A stretch of DNA of 13,983 bases from CAYSPU01 sp964432995 (GTDB lineage: Bacteria > Verrucomicrobiota > Verrucomicrobiia > Limisphaerales > JAHDYP01): assembly GCA_964432995.1 (NCBI GenBank), contig CAYSPU010000156.1, positions 1 through 13,983 of the forward strand, in the 5' to 3' direction. Made by a program: the position numbers and the translations under genes. Shown piece after piece: positions 6,254-13,983 of the stretch (within the stretch, counting starts at the first letter, position 1; each line of letters opens with the position of its first letter). Below the pieces are notes generated by a model, which was not told the DNA's origin, did not search any database, and saw only the letters and a list, made by a program, of their open reading frames with translations.

Positions 6254-7639
6254 TTGCGGGTTGGGGTTAGAGAAGGGGAATCGAAGTCCGGGTCGATGAT
6301 TCGGTTGCCGCTGGATCTCCGCCGGTATGGCGGTTGTCGGTTGCAGTTCGAGTGCCTGGCGAAGGCGGAGGGGGTGAGCAAGCCGGGAGCGGCATACAAC
6401 GGCGTGAAGTTCATGCTGCATTACCGGTCGGCGTCGGCCGGTCCTTTCTGGCAGAACGAAAACGGTGTGTTCGGCACGTTCGACTGGCGGAAGCTGAGCT
6501 TCGGGGCGCTGATCGCGACGGACGCCACCGACGGCGAACTCCACCTCGGTTTGCAGGACAGCGCGGGCACGGTGTGGTTCGACTCGTTGAAGGTGACAGT
6601 CGACAAGGGGCCACCGCCGAAACGACCCGCGCCACCGGCGAATCCGAAGCCGGCGTTCAAGGGGCACAATCTCCCGCGGCTGCGCGGGGTGATGTCGGCG
6701 AATGTGTTTCGGGACGAGGATCTCCGCGTCCTCGGGCAGGATTGGAAGGCGAACGTGATTCGCTGGCAGATCACGCGCAATTGGGGCCGAGCCGGCACGG
6801 ATCGCGATCTGGTCGAGTACGACCGCTGGTTCGAGGGCCGGCTTGAGGAGTTGGATCGGGCGCTGGGGGCGTGTCGCCGGCATGGCTTGCTGGTGGTGGT
6901 GGACATGCACTCGCCGCCGGGCGGGCGGTACGAGAACAACGACGTGGCGATCTTCTTCGAGCCGAAGTACCAGGATCACTTCGTGGCGTTATGGGAGAAG
7001 ATCGCCCGACGGTATCGCGGGCATCCGGCGATCTGGGGTTACGACCTGATCAACGAGCCGGTGCAGAGCAAGCCGTCGCCGGCGGGCGTGGCCGATTATC
7101 TGGGGGCGCAGGTGCGGGCGGCGAAGGCGATCCGGGCGATCGACCCGCAGGTGCCGATCTTCATTGAGGCCGCGGAGTGGGATTCGGCGTCGGGCTTTCG
7201 GGAGCTTGAACCGGTGGATGTGCCGCACGTGATCTACCAGGTGCACATGTATGTCCCGAGTGCGTTCACTCACCAAGGCGTGTCCAACCAGCGAACAGGG
7301 GTGCGGTATCCGGGCGAGATCGAGGGCAGGCAATGGAACCGGCAAGCGCTGCGTCGCGTGCTCGAGCCGGTGCGGGAATTCCAACTCGCTTACAACGTCC
7401 ACATCTACGTGGGCGAGTTCAGTGCCATTCGCTGGGCGCCCGGCGCGGTGGATTACCTGCGCGATTGCATCGAGTTGTTCGAGGAGTACGGCTGGGACTG
7501 GACCTACCACGCCTATCGCGAGTGGGACGGCTGGAGTGTCGAGCACGGAAGCAATCGGGACGATCGGAGACCCAGTCCGGAGCCGACGGATCGGATGCGG
7601 CTGCTGTGGGAGTGGTTTGGGCGGAATCAGCGGCCGTGA
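6254..7639 (+). CDS. Glycoside hydrolase family 5-like protein, N-terminally separated by amber codon
   Basis: The main ORF (461 residues from TTG 6254) encodes a cellulase-fold glycoside hydrolase, which retains configuration while cleaving beta-glycans; the substrate is not evident. Numbered from ATG 6020, counting the TAG as codon 45, the GH5 landmarks are all present: R248 in NVIRW, H297 in VDMHSPPGG, N345 and the acid/base E346 in DLINEP, H409 and Y411 in QVHMY, the nucleophile E466 in VGEFS, and W494 in DWTYHA. Residues about 46-190 form a beta-rich domain resembling a carbohydrate-binding jelly roll, linked by a Pro-rich segment (PPPKRPAPP). TTG 6254 is the first common start codon after the TAG, but it loses the signal peptide and the first strands of that domain. 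The true gene is therefore probably 6020-7639, broken or mis-sequenced at 6152. It is convergent with the protease gene, 160 bp away, where I found no convincing terminator. Confidence 0.88.
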   Translation: MRVGVREGESKSGSMIRLPLDLRRYGGCRLQFECLAKAEGVSKPGAAYNGVKFMLHYRSASAGPFWQNENGVFGTFDWRKLSFGALIATDATDGELHLGLQDSAGTVWFDSLKVTVDKGPPPKRPAPPANPKPAFKGHNLPRLRGVMSANVFRDEDLRVLGQDWKANVIRWQITRNWGRAGTDRDLVEYDRWFEGRLEELDRALGACRRHGLLVVVDMHSPPGGRYENNDVAIFFEPKYQDHFVALWEKIARRYRGHPAIWGYDLINEPVQSKPSPAGVADYLGAQVRAAKAIRAIDPQVPIFIEAAEWDSASGFRELEPVDVPHVIYQVHMYVPSAFTHQGVSNQRTGVRYPGEIEGRQWNRQALRRVLEPVREFQLAYNVHIYVGEFSAIRWAPGAVDYLRDCIELFEEYGWDWTYHAYREWDGWSVEHGSNRDDRRPSPEPTDRMRLLWEWFGRNQRP

Positions 7640-7799
7640 CGGGGAGGGGCCACGAGGCACAGAACCGGTTCGCCCCGCCTTCGCCAGGAGGCTGCGGCGG
7701 GCAGGCCCAATGCCCCCGGGCCGGGAAGGCGGCGCGCCCAGCCAACCGCCCATCCCTTTTGTGTCTTTTGCGCTTTATCGCGGCGATCCGTTCTGTGGC

Positions 7800-10700
7800 T
7801 TACGGGTCGGAGAAGGCGCGGTAGTAGCGGCAGGCTTCGATGCCGGCAGACGGGTCGGAGAAGGATTGCTCGCCGGAGTTGGGGAGAATGGTGGCGGAGA
7901 GTTCCTGCCAATGGAGAAGGTCGGAGGAGACCTCAATGCGGTAGCGGGCGCCCGGGGTGCCGTGGAGGCGGAACTCGGCGCCGCCCTCGAGGGTGCGCCA
8001 CTGGGCGGAGAGTGAGCTGGGGACGGGTTGGTTGACGGCGACGGTGGCGGAGGCGGTGGCGGATCCGGCGGTATTGGTGACGGTCAGGGTGTAGGTGCCG
8101 GCTTGTCCCGGGCTGACGTATTCGAGGAGCAAGAGGGCGCTGGTCGCGCCGGGGATGTCCACGCCATTGAACTGCCACTGATACGTGAGGGGTTCGCCGC
8201 CGCTGACGACGGCGCTCAGCACGGTGGAAGTGCCGGTGGTGACGGAGGTGTTCGCGGGGGGACGTTCGATCTTGGGCGTGTCGCTCGCGCAGGCGAACAG
8301 GGCATAATCGTCGAACAACATGAAGTTGTCGCCCGCCCAGAAGGAATCATAGGGGACCCACACGGCGTCGAGATCCCCGAGGGTCAGGTCGAGGCCGGTG
8401 GTGGTGATGGGGAGTTCCGTGACGAGCGGTTCGCCATCGAGAGTGGCGCTCCAGCGGTTCCGCGCGAAGTCCATCGTCACTTCGAGCAGGTAGATCGTCT
8501 CGTTTTCGAAGTCGGCCGCGTCCGGGCGGAAGTTGCTGTCATGGTATTGGCCGTCATCGAGGACGTAGTAGATATCCATGAGGTAGTTGTCGAAATCGAG
8601 GGCGAAGAGGCGTTTGCCGGCGGTGTTGTAGGCCTCCCAGTGGAAATCGTCCCAGGCGTAGTTTTCGGAGTCGACGATGGCCATGAGGACGGAGAATTTG
8701 ACGACGGGTCGGCTGGCGAGGTTGGGGGTATGGTTCACCGTGGGCCAGACGGCGAGCATGTCGTCGCCCCAATCGGGTTCGTAGTAGCCGATGAACGCCT
8801 GCTGGCCGCCGTCGATGAAGACGTCGTAGAGGACGCCGCTGCCGCCGGAGCCGTAGCTGTCCCAGAGTCCACTGGCGTCGAGGGGTTGGCCGGTGGAGAA
8901 ACCATCCGAGGTTTCGAACCCAGTGGAGTAGAGTTCCTGCGGTGCGACCGCCGGGTGGTATTTGAGCTGGAGCCGGCCGCTGTCGCCGTCGTAGCCGTCG
9001 ACCGCGATGCGGTAGGTGGTGCCGGCGGTGGCGGTGACGAAGACGGCGCTGGTCAGGTCGAAGCGGGCATCGTCGTTGTTGGTGATGACGACGAGGGAGC
9101 CGAGGGCGGTGCCGGTGTAGACGGCGAGGGTGGTATCGAAGGTACTGCCGGCGGTATCGAAGCGCCACGTGCCGGCGCCGGGTGCGGTCCAGGAGAACCA
9201 GACGGAGCGTCCGCCGGGGCTGTCGGCGTGCTCGGGTTCGCCGGATTCGGTGGAGGCGCCGACGGTGGAGCGGTCGAGGAGATCGGCGGTGTGGCTGAGG
9301 ATTTCGGGGCTGGCGAAGGCGTCGTTGGCGGGGCCGAGGGTGACGGTGAAGGCGGTGGTGGAGGCACCGACGCCCTGGGGCGTGGAGAGGCTGAGGGGAC
9401 CGGTATTGGCGCCGACGGGCACGACGGCGGTGCATTGGGTGTCTGCGTTCACGGTGAATCCGGCGGGAACGCCGTTGAATTGGACTGTGGTGGCGCCGGT
9501 GAAGCGGCTGCCGGTGATGGTGACGGTGCTGCCCACGGGTCCGGCAGATGGTGTGAAGGAGGTGACGACCGGGAGTTGCGGGGTGAAAGCCCACGAGAGA
9601 ATCCAATTGCCGCTAGCGGCGTTGGCGCCGTCGAGGGCGATGCGGTATTCGGTTCCGGCGGTGACCGTCCAGTTGACGCGACTGGTGGGGCCGGGGCTGG
9701 CGTCGTCGTTGGCGGCGACGGTGGTGAGCGCGGACACGGTGTTCCCCAGGTAGATGGCGAGGAGGGTGTCGAAGCTGCTGCCTGCGGTATCAAAGGTCCA
9801 CATGCCGGAGGCGGGTGCGATCCAGCGGAACCAGACGGAGCGGCCGCCGGTTTTCTGGGCGTGGAGGGGTTCGCCGGATTCGGCGGTGGCGCCGGTGTTG
9901 CTGCCGGCGACTTGCCCGCTGGTTCCGGTGAGCACGGTGGCTTGGGTGAAGGCGTCGTTGGGGATGGGGACGACCACGGTGAAGGGGGTTGCGCTGAGGG
10001 CGCTGCCGCCGGGGCCGACGATCTGAATGAAGCCGCTATTGGCTCCGGCAGGAACGGTGGCGGTGACTTGCGACGCCGAGGTTACGGTGAAGGCGGCGGG
10101 CGTGCCGGAGAACAGGACTGCGGTGAGGCCGGTGAAGTTGGCGCCGGTGAGGGTGACGGTGGTGCCGGCTTCGCCGCTGGCGGGCTGGAAACCGGTGAGG
10201 GCCGGCATCGTGGTGGTGAGCGCCCAATTCAGTTTCACGTCGCCGCCGGCGGCCTCGGCGGCGGTGGCGCCGGGGCTCCGGTAGCCGTCGACGGCGATGC
10301 GGTAGGTGGTGGCGGCGGTGGCGACGAAAGTCAGAAGGCTGTTGTTGGTTCGTCCCGGGGCGTCGTCGCTTCGGGCGACCAGGGTGAGCGTGTTGACGGT
10401 GTTGCCGGTGTAGATGCCGAGGAGGGTGTCGGGCGTGCTGCCGATGGTGTCGAATTGCCAGACGCCGGCCGATGGGGCGGTCCACTGGTACCAAACGGAT
10501 TTTCCGCCGGGATTGCCCACGTGATCGGGTTCGCCGGATTCTTTGGTGGCGCCGAGGTTATTGCCGGTGGCGGATCCGGAGGGGCCGGTCAGGGTTTGGG
10601 CATTGGCGAAGGGGTCGTTGGCTGGGGGAGCGACGATGGTGAACGCGCCGGTGCTGCTGGCGGTGCCGCCGGGGGTGGTGACGCGAACGGGGCCGGTGGC

Positions 10701-13451
10701 CGCGCCGAGCGGAACCGTGGCCGAGATCTGCGCGGCCGAGTCGACCGCGAAGGTGGCGTCGGCGCCGGTGAATGCGACGCGGGTGGCGCCGGTGAGGTGT
10801 GTGCCGCGAAGGAGGATGGTGGCGCCGGCGGGCGCGGTTTGGGGCAGGAGTTCCGTGAGGGTGGGGGTGGCCACGACGGTGAAGGGGGAGGTGGTGGTTG
10901 TGGTGCCGCTGGGCGTGGCAACGGCCAGAGGGCCGGTGGAGGCGCCGGCCGGGACGACGGCGGTGAGGCGGGAGGCGGAGACGGTGCTGAAGGAGGCGGC
11001 GTTGAGCCCGTTAAAGCGGACGGCGGTGACGCCGGTGAGATTGGCGCCGTCGATGGTGACAGTCATGCCGGGGGCCCCGGTGTTGGGGGAGAAGGTGGTG
11101 ACGACGGGAGCCGGGGTGACGGTGAAGGTGGTGGCGGATTCGGCGGTGCCGCTGGGAGTGGTAACCCGGATGCGGCCGGTGGTGGCGGCGGCGGGCACGG
11201 GGACGGTGATCTGGGTGGGGGATTGGACGGTGAAACCGGGGGCATTGTTGGTATGGAACAGGACGCTGGTGGCGCCGGTGAGGTTGGCGCCGGTGATGGT
11301 CACGATGGTTCCGGCGCCGCCGCTGGCGGGAGAGAAGCCGGTGATGGCTGGGGTGGCCTGGACGGTGAAGTTTGTGGGGCTGGTGGCGGTGCCGCTGGGA
11401 GTGGTGACGGTGATGCGGCCGGTGACGGCGCCGGCGGGGACGGTCGCCGTGATCCGGGAGGCTGACTGGATGGCGAAGGTGGCGCTTGTGCCGCCAAACT
11501 GAACGCCGGTGGCGCCATTGAGCTTGGTGCCGGTGAGGGTGACGGCGGTGCCGACCGGGCCTTGGGTGGGGCTGATCGCGGTCAGCGTGGGCTGTTCGGG
11601 CGACGGCGTCGCCTGCAACGCCAGGTCGGCCATGATCAGGCCGTAGCCGGAATCGCGGTCGATCCCCGGAGCTTCGATGTCCAGGGCGGTCGTGGTCAGA
11701 ATGGACCGGATCTGGGCTGTGGTCAGGGAGGGGTTATAGGATTTGATGAGGGCGGCGATGGCGCCGGCGTGCGGAGCGGCGGCGGACGTTCCGAAGAAGG
11801 GGTCGAAGCCGGGAACGGTGGTGCGCCCGCCGTCGGCGGCGGCGATGTCTGGCTTCTGGCGCACGACCCCGCCGGTCGAACTGAAGTTGCCGGGGGTGAC
11901 GGCGGTGCCGTTCGCATGGAAGAAGACCCGGCGCGGGCCGTCCGAGCTGAATTTCTCGACCGGGTTCTTCTGATTCCCCGTGAACGGTTGGGGATAGGAG
12001 GTGCTGACGTCGACGGCGGCCACGCCGAAGGCGTCGGCGGCGCAGGCGTGCCCGCGGGTGTTTCCGGCGGTGGAGACCGTGAGACGGCCGCGGCCGGTGC
12101 CAAGGTAGAGGTAGCGGGCCGCTCCGCTGTATTTGACGACGTAGACGCGCTGGCCGACTTCGAGCTTGTTCACGGACTCGTAGGGGTCGTGCGTTCCGGT
12201 CTGGGGATTGGTGCCGGCGCCCACGACGGTTCCCGACGAGCTGGTTACGAACACGTCGTAATCGTTGGCCGAGCCGCCGAGCGGATCCGCCCAGAACAAG
12301 TCGATGCGCCCGCTGCTTCCGCCGGAAGCGGCGGTGTTGTAGGGGTTGCTGCCGAAGGCGTGGGCTGGTTTCTGCTCGTTATCGACGGTGAAGGTCTTGC
12401 CGCTGTCGAGGAAGTCGCCTTCCCAGGTGCCGGATTGGCCGTCGCTCTTGTTGCCGGAGTTGGCGGCGGAGGAGAAGAAGAGGGCGCCGTTGGCGGTGAC
12501 GTCGTTCGCCGCCTGCGCGATGACCCCGTCCTGGAAGGGGGATTCGTTGAAGTACAGAACGTCGTCCACAATGATGTCGCAACCGGACTTGAAGCGCAGA
12601 TCGCGGATATTCTGGGCGAAGGAGGCGGGGCCGTTGAAGGCGCTGGCGAAGTGGAGTGCGGCGTCGGGGGCCAGGTCATGGACGATTTCGAGCATGGCGG
12701 TCCCTTCGCCCGAGTTGTTCTGACCAAGGCCGCTCTGGCCGGGGAGGATGGTGACCGTGCCCAGGTCGCCGGAGGCCTGGGAGGCTTCCAGGTGATCGAC
12801 GCTGTCGGAGATGACGCCCACTTTCACGCCGGCGCCCGTTACGCCGTATGTGGCGCGGGCGATATCGGCTCGATGGGTGACGTCGCCCTGGGAAGTGAGT
12901 GTCCCGACGTTCGTTGTGGCGCGGACGGCGGCGCGGATGAACTGGATTTCCGGGCGAGCGGCCAGGCTTTCGATCGATTCCCAGCGCAGCCAGGCGCGGA
13001 CGGCGCCCAATTCGGTCGAGGCGAAAGTGACGAAGCCGCCCGCGTGGTCCAGGGCGGCGAGAAAGGGGTCGTCGACCGTTGCGTCGATGTCCACCAGGAC
13101 TCGATCCTCGGCGTCCAGATCGAGATCGACTTCAAGGGCGGGGACATCGGGCGCGGCGGGGAGGCCCAGGCGCAGTCGCTGGGCGTAGAGCAACTGGGAA
13201 TCGATCTTCCGTTGGGTGGGGGAGCGGAGGCGCTTGTCTTCGAGCAAGGCCTCGATTTGGCGCCGCGTTTCCTCGGGGATGGAGTCCTCAACGATCACGG
13301 CCATGGTGGCACGCGGGGGAGCGGACGCGGGGGTGGCGAGGGCCGGTCCAGCAGAGAGCCACGCGCTGATCGCGCTGAGCAACCAGACCTGGCGGTTCCG
13401 GGCGAACAGGGAACGGAAGCGGCGAGGGCGGGAGGGAGGGGTGGGGTGCAT
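7800..13451 (-). CDS. Giant secreted subtilase/sedolisin-like serine protease with TIG, PPC-like and Ig-like modules
   Basis: The 1883-residue protein begins with an Arg-rich signal peptide (core VWLLSAISAWLSAGPALA). A clan-SB peptidase domain spans about 205-615: D216 in GVISDSVD, the nucleophile S556 in FGTSAAAPH, and E249 in GEGTAML, where subtilisins have the catalytic His. Glu in that role is the sedolisin arrangement, and the D216-E249 spacing suits it. DIIVDD (292-297) may supply a further acidic residue. A beta-rich insert lies at about 350-460. Then come TIG/IPT domains at about 621-935 (four), 1081-1159 and 1292-1369, alternating with three PPC-like modules carrying ESGEPxHA...GGxSVWF (about 940-1079, 1161-1290, 1370-1499). 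A lectin-like region follows (1502-1726, TGFETSDGF...), an Ig-like domain (1727-1808), and a terminal Y1837RIEVSSDLLHW...YYRAF motif. The start has GAGAG upstream as ribosome site. It is probably a cell-surface or secreted protease; the target is unknown. Confidence 0.92.
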   Translation of the reverse strand: MHPTPPSRPRRFRSLFARNRQVWLLSAISAWLSAGPALATPASAPPRATMAVIVEDSIPEETRRQIEALLEDKRLRSPTQRKIDSQLLYAQRLRLGLPAAPDVPALEVDLDLDAEDRVLVDIDATVDDPFLAALDHAGGFVTFASTELGAVRAWLRWESIESLAARPEIQFIRAAVRATTNVGTLTSQGDVTHRADIARATYGVTGAGVKVGVISDSVDHLEASQASGDLGTVTILPGQSGLGQNNSGEGTAMLEIVHDLAPDAALHFASAFNGPASFAQNIRDLRFKSGCDIIVDDVLYFNESPFQDGVIAQAANDVTANGALFFSSAANSGNKSDGQSGTWEGDFLDSGKTFTVDNEQKPAHAFGSNPYNTAASGGSSGRIDLFWADPLGGSANDYDVFVTSSSGTVVGAGTNPQTGTHDPYESVNKLEVGQRVYVVKYSGAARYLYLGTGRGRLTVSTAGNTRGHACAADAFGVAAVDVSTSYPQPFTGNQKNPVEKFSSDGPRRVFFHANGTAVTPGNFSSTGGVVRQKPDIAAADGGRTTVPGFDPFFGTSAAAPHAGAIAALIKSYNPSLTTAQIRSILTTTALDIEAPGIDRDSGYGLIMADLALQATPSPEQPTLTAISPTQGPVGTAVTLTGTKLNGATGVQFGGTSATFAIQSASRITATVPAGAVTGRITVTTPSGTATSPTNFTVQATPAITGFSPASGGAGTIVTITGANLTGATSVLFHTNNAPGFTVQSPTQITVPVPAAATTGRIRVTTPSGTAESATTFTVTPAPVVTTFSPNTGAPGMTVTIDGANLTGVTAVRFNGLNAASFSTVSASRLTAVVPAGASTGPLAVATPSGTTTTTSPFTVVATPTLTELLPQTAPAGATILLRGTHLTGATRVAFTGADATFAVDSAAQISATVPLGAATGPVRVTTPGGTASSTGAFTIVAPPANDPFANAQTLTGPSGSATGNNLGATKESGEPDHVGNPGGKSVWYQWTAPSAGVWQFDTIGSTPDTLLGIYTGNTVNTLTLVARSDDAPGRTNNSLLTFVATAATTYRIAVDGYRSPGATAAEAAGGDVKLNWALTTTMPALTGFQPASGEAGTTVTLTGANFTGLTAVLFSGTPAAFTVTSASQVTATVPAGANSGFIQIVGPGGSALSATPFTVVVPIPNDAFTQATVLTGTSGQVAGSNTGATAESGEPLHAQKTGGRSVWFRWIAPASGMWTFDTAGSSFDTLLAIYLGNTVSALTTVAANDDASPGPTSRVNWTVTAGTEYRIALDGANAASGNWILSWAFTPQLPVVTSFTPSAGPVGSTVTITGSRFTGATTVQFNGVPAGFTVNADTQCTAVVPVGANTGPLSLSTPQGVGASTTAFTVTLGPANDAFASPEILSHTADLLDRSTVGASTESGEPEHADSPGGRSVWFSWTAPGAGTWRFDTAGSTFDTTLAVYTGTALGSLVVITNNDDARFDLTSAVFVTATAGTTYRIAVDGYDGDSGRLQLKYHPAVAPQELYSTGFETSDGFSTGQPLDASGLWDSYGSGGSGVLYDVFIDGGQQAFIGYYEPDWGDDMLAVWPTVNHTPNLASRPVVKFSVLMAIVDSENYAWDDFHWEAYNTAGKRLFALDFDNYLMDIYYVLDDGQYHDSNFRPDAADFENETIYLLEVTMDFARNRWSATLDGEPLVTELPITTTGLDLTLGDLDAVWVPYDSFWAGDNFMLFDDYALFACASDTPKIERPPANTSVTTGTSTVLSAVVSGGEPLTYQWQFNGVDIPGATSALLLLEYVSPGQAGTYTLTVTNTAGSATASATVAVNQPVPSSLSAQWRTLEGGAEFRLHGTPGARYRIEVSSDLLHWQELSATILPNSGEQSFSDPSAGIEACRYYRAFSDP

Positions 13452-13498
13452 GGGATTCTCTCAGGTTCGAGTCGCGGAGAGTTGGTGCGGCGCTCGTC

Positions 13499-13526
13499 AC
13501 GCTAGCATTCTGTCTTGGTGCGGCAA
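13499..13526 (-). promoter_or_regulatory. Promoter candidate for the protease gene
   Basis: On the minus strand TTGCCG (plus 13521-13526) and TAGCGT (plus 13499-13504) are 16 bp apart, and the -10 box is 47 bp before the start codon at 13451. The -10 matches the consensus at only 3 of 6, but the -35 hexamer and spacer equal those upstream of the reductase gene. It lies in the 100-bp spacer after the four-helix/zinc-ribbon gene, suggesting separate transcription. Confidence 0.33.
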
Positions 13527-13551
13527 GATGGAATTGGAGCCGGGGGTGCGA

Positions 13552-13983
13552 TCATGTGGGGCGGGTGCCGCGGCAGTGGGGGTAATCGGTGCAGCCCCAG
13601 AAGGGGTGGCCGGCATGCGGACCGTGGCGGGCAGTGCGCCGGACCATGGGCTTGCCGCAGCGCGGACAGGAGGGAGGGGGGTCAGACGGGTCGGACTTGT
13701 CAGACTTGTCGGACGGGTCAGACGGGTCAGACGGCTCGGACGGTCTGGGCTTGGCGGATGCTGGTTTCGTGGGGTGGCGGGCTTGAGTGCGGAGATGGTA
13801 GAGGCGTTCGGTGAAACCGCCGCGTTCGAGGAAGTCCTGCTCGAGTCGATAGATCTGGCGGCCGAGGAGGTAACTGGCCTGGTGGATGAGGCAGACGAGG
13901 GTGTTCGCGGCGACTGCAGCGGTGGCGGTGCGGAGGCGGTGGGGGTCCGGTGGGTCGGACGAGTCGGATGAGTCGGACGGGTC
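13552..13983 (-). CDS. Four-helix-bundle suffix / topoisomerase-type zinc-ribbon protein (5' end outside window)
   Basis: An open frame on the minus strand runs from the window edge to TGA at 13552-13554; 143 codons are visible and the start is beyond the window. Visible residues 27-69 (ANTLVCLIHQASYLL...RLEQDFLERGGFTERLY) match the four-helix-bundle suffix domain, which usually follows a 23S rRNA intervening-sequence/Avd-like four-helix domain; that domain would lie upstream, out of view. Residues 106-139 form a zinc ribbon like those at the C-terminus of DNA topoisomerase I: C106-x2-C109, then RRTARHGPHAGHPFWGC131, then YPHC137RG. Two SD-rich linkers flank the helical part (residues 1-10, DPSDSSDSSD, and 82-101, of PSD/KSD type), encoded by 9-bp tandem repeats. 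The role is unknown; such proteins are thought to bind nucleic acid, but that is inference. The gene reads towards the protease gene, 100 bp away. Confidence 0.85.
   Translation of the reverse strand, partial: DPSDSSDSSDPPDPHRLRTATAAVAANTLVCLIHQASYLLGRQIYRLEQDFLERGGFTERLYHLRTQARHPTKPASAKPRPSEPSDPSDPSDKSDKSDPSDPPPSCPRCGKPMVRRTARHGPHAGHPFWGCTDYPHCRGTRPT
13681..13743. repeat. 9-bp in-frame tandem repeat encoding PSD/KSD linker
   Basis: Seven consecutive 9-bp units of the form GTCRGACNN (13681, 13690, 13699, 13708, 13717, 13726 and a diverged CTCGGACGG at 13735). Read on the minus strand, each unit is three codons, P/K-S-D or P-S-E, forming the linker between the four-helix suffix and the zinc ribbon. 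The unit length keeps the frame whatever the copy number. Confidence 0.9.
13954..13983. repeat. Second 9-bp in-frame repeat, running off the window
   Basis: Three units GTCGGACGA, GTCGGATGA and GTCGGACGG (13954, 13963, 13972) plus the first codon of a fourth continue to the window edge. They encode SSD/PSD codons on the minus strand, N-terminal to the four-helix suffix domain. They are the same repeat type as the array at 13681-13743. Confidence 0.85.

Noticed and set aside
7675..7732. Terminator between the convergent glycosidase and protease genes (CCGCCTTC ... GAAGGCGG)
   Set aside because: The arms are only 8 bp with a 42-nt loop and no directly following T run; too weak to list.
8028..11465. 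Long plus-strand open frame (1145 codons), rich in Gly, Asp and Glu
   Set aside because: It is antisense to the protease gene, whose frame carries recognisable TIG and SVWF domains. The plus-strand translation is low-complexity with no domain or signal, as expected from high-GC mirror frames.
11562..13505. Plus-strand open frame of 647 codons
   Set aside because: Antisense shadow of the protease catalytic region; no recognisable domain.
13552..13983. Diversity-generating retroelement suggested by the Avd-like four-helix family
   Set aside because: No reverse transcriptase and no template/variable repeat pair is visible here; four-helix suffix proteins also occur without them.

Overview
The window is high-GC DNA that reads like a Verrucomicrobiota genome or metagenome-assembled genome. 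I infer this from protein style, not from a marker gene. The signs are a DUF3160 secreted protein, a Tat-signal aldo/keto reductase, a giant secreted protease built from alternating TIG and GEPxHA/GGxSVWF modules, a terminal Y..SSDL..W...YYR motif, and a four-helix-bundle suffix/zinc-ribbon protein with SD-rich linkers. No rRNA, tRNA, phage, transposase or CRISPR array was seen.

Layout: (1) 158-1144 (+) encodes an outer-membrane phospholipase A of the OMPLA type. Its stop is only 3 bp from the stop of a convergent gene, 1148-2200 (-), a Tat-exported aldo/keto reductase with a good promoter candidate. (2) 2201-3162 is non-coding. It holds a 131-bp tandem repeat array interrupted by exactly 100 N, with the same 34 bp on both sides of the gap. 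(3) 3163-5793 (+) encodes an 876-residue exported DUF3160 protein. (4) 6020-7639 (+) is a family-5-like glycoside hydrolase gene. A single in-frame TAG at 6152-6154 separates its signal peptide from its mature part, so the signal-peptide piece and the hydrolase ORF are listed separately. (5) 7800-13451 (-) encodes an 1883-residue exported subtilase-fold protein in which Glu replaces the catalytic His, as in sedolisins, followed by a long modular stalk. (6) 13552-13983 (-) is the 3' part of a four-helix-bundle suffix plus topoisomerase-type zinc-ribbon protein, cut by the window edge. Its SD-rich linkers are encoded by 9-bp tandem repeats.

All five gene units with a visible N-terminus carry an export signal: phospholipase, reductase, DUF3160 protein, glycoside hydrolase and protease. 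The region therefore looks like cell-envelope and polymer-degradation functions, but strands alternate and gaps are wide, so it is not one operon and no dedicated system is evident. The observations most worth checking are the amber codon in the glycosidase gene, the collapsed repeat array, the Glu-for-His protease, and the repeat-encoded linkers of the four-helix/zinc-ribbon protein.
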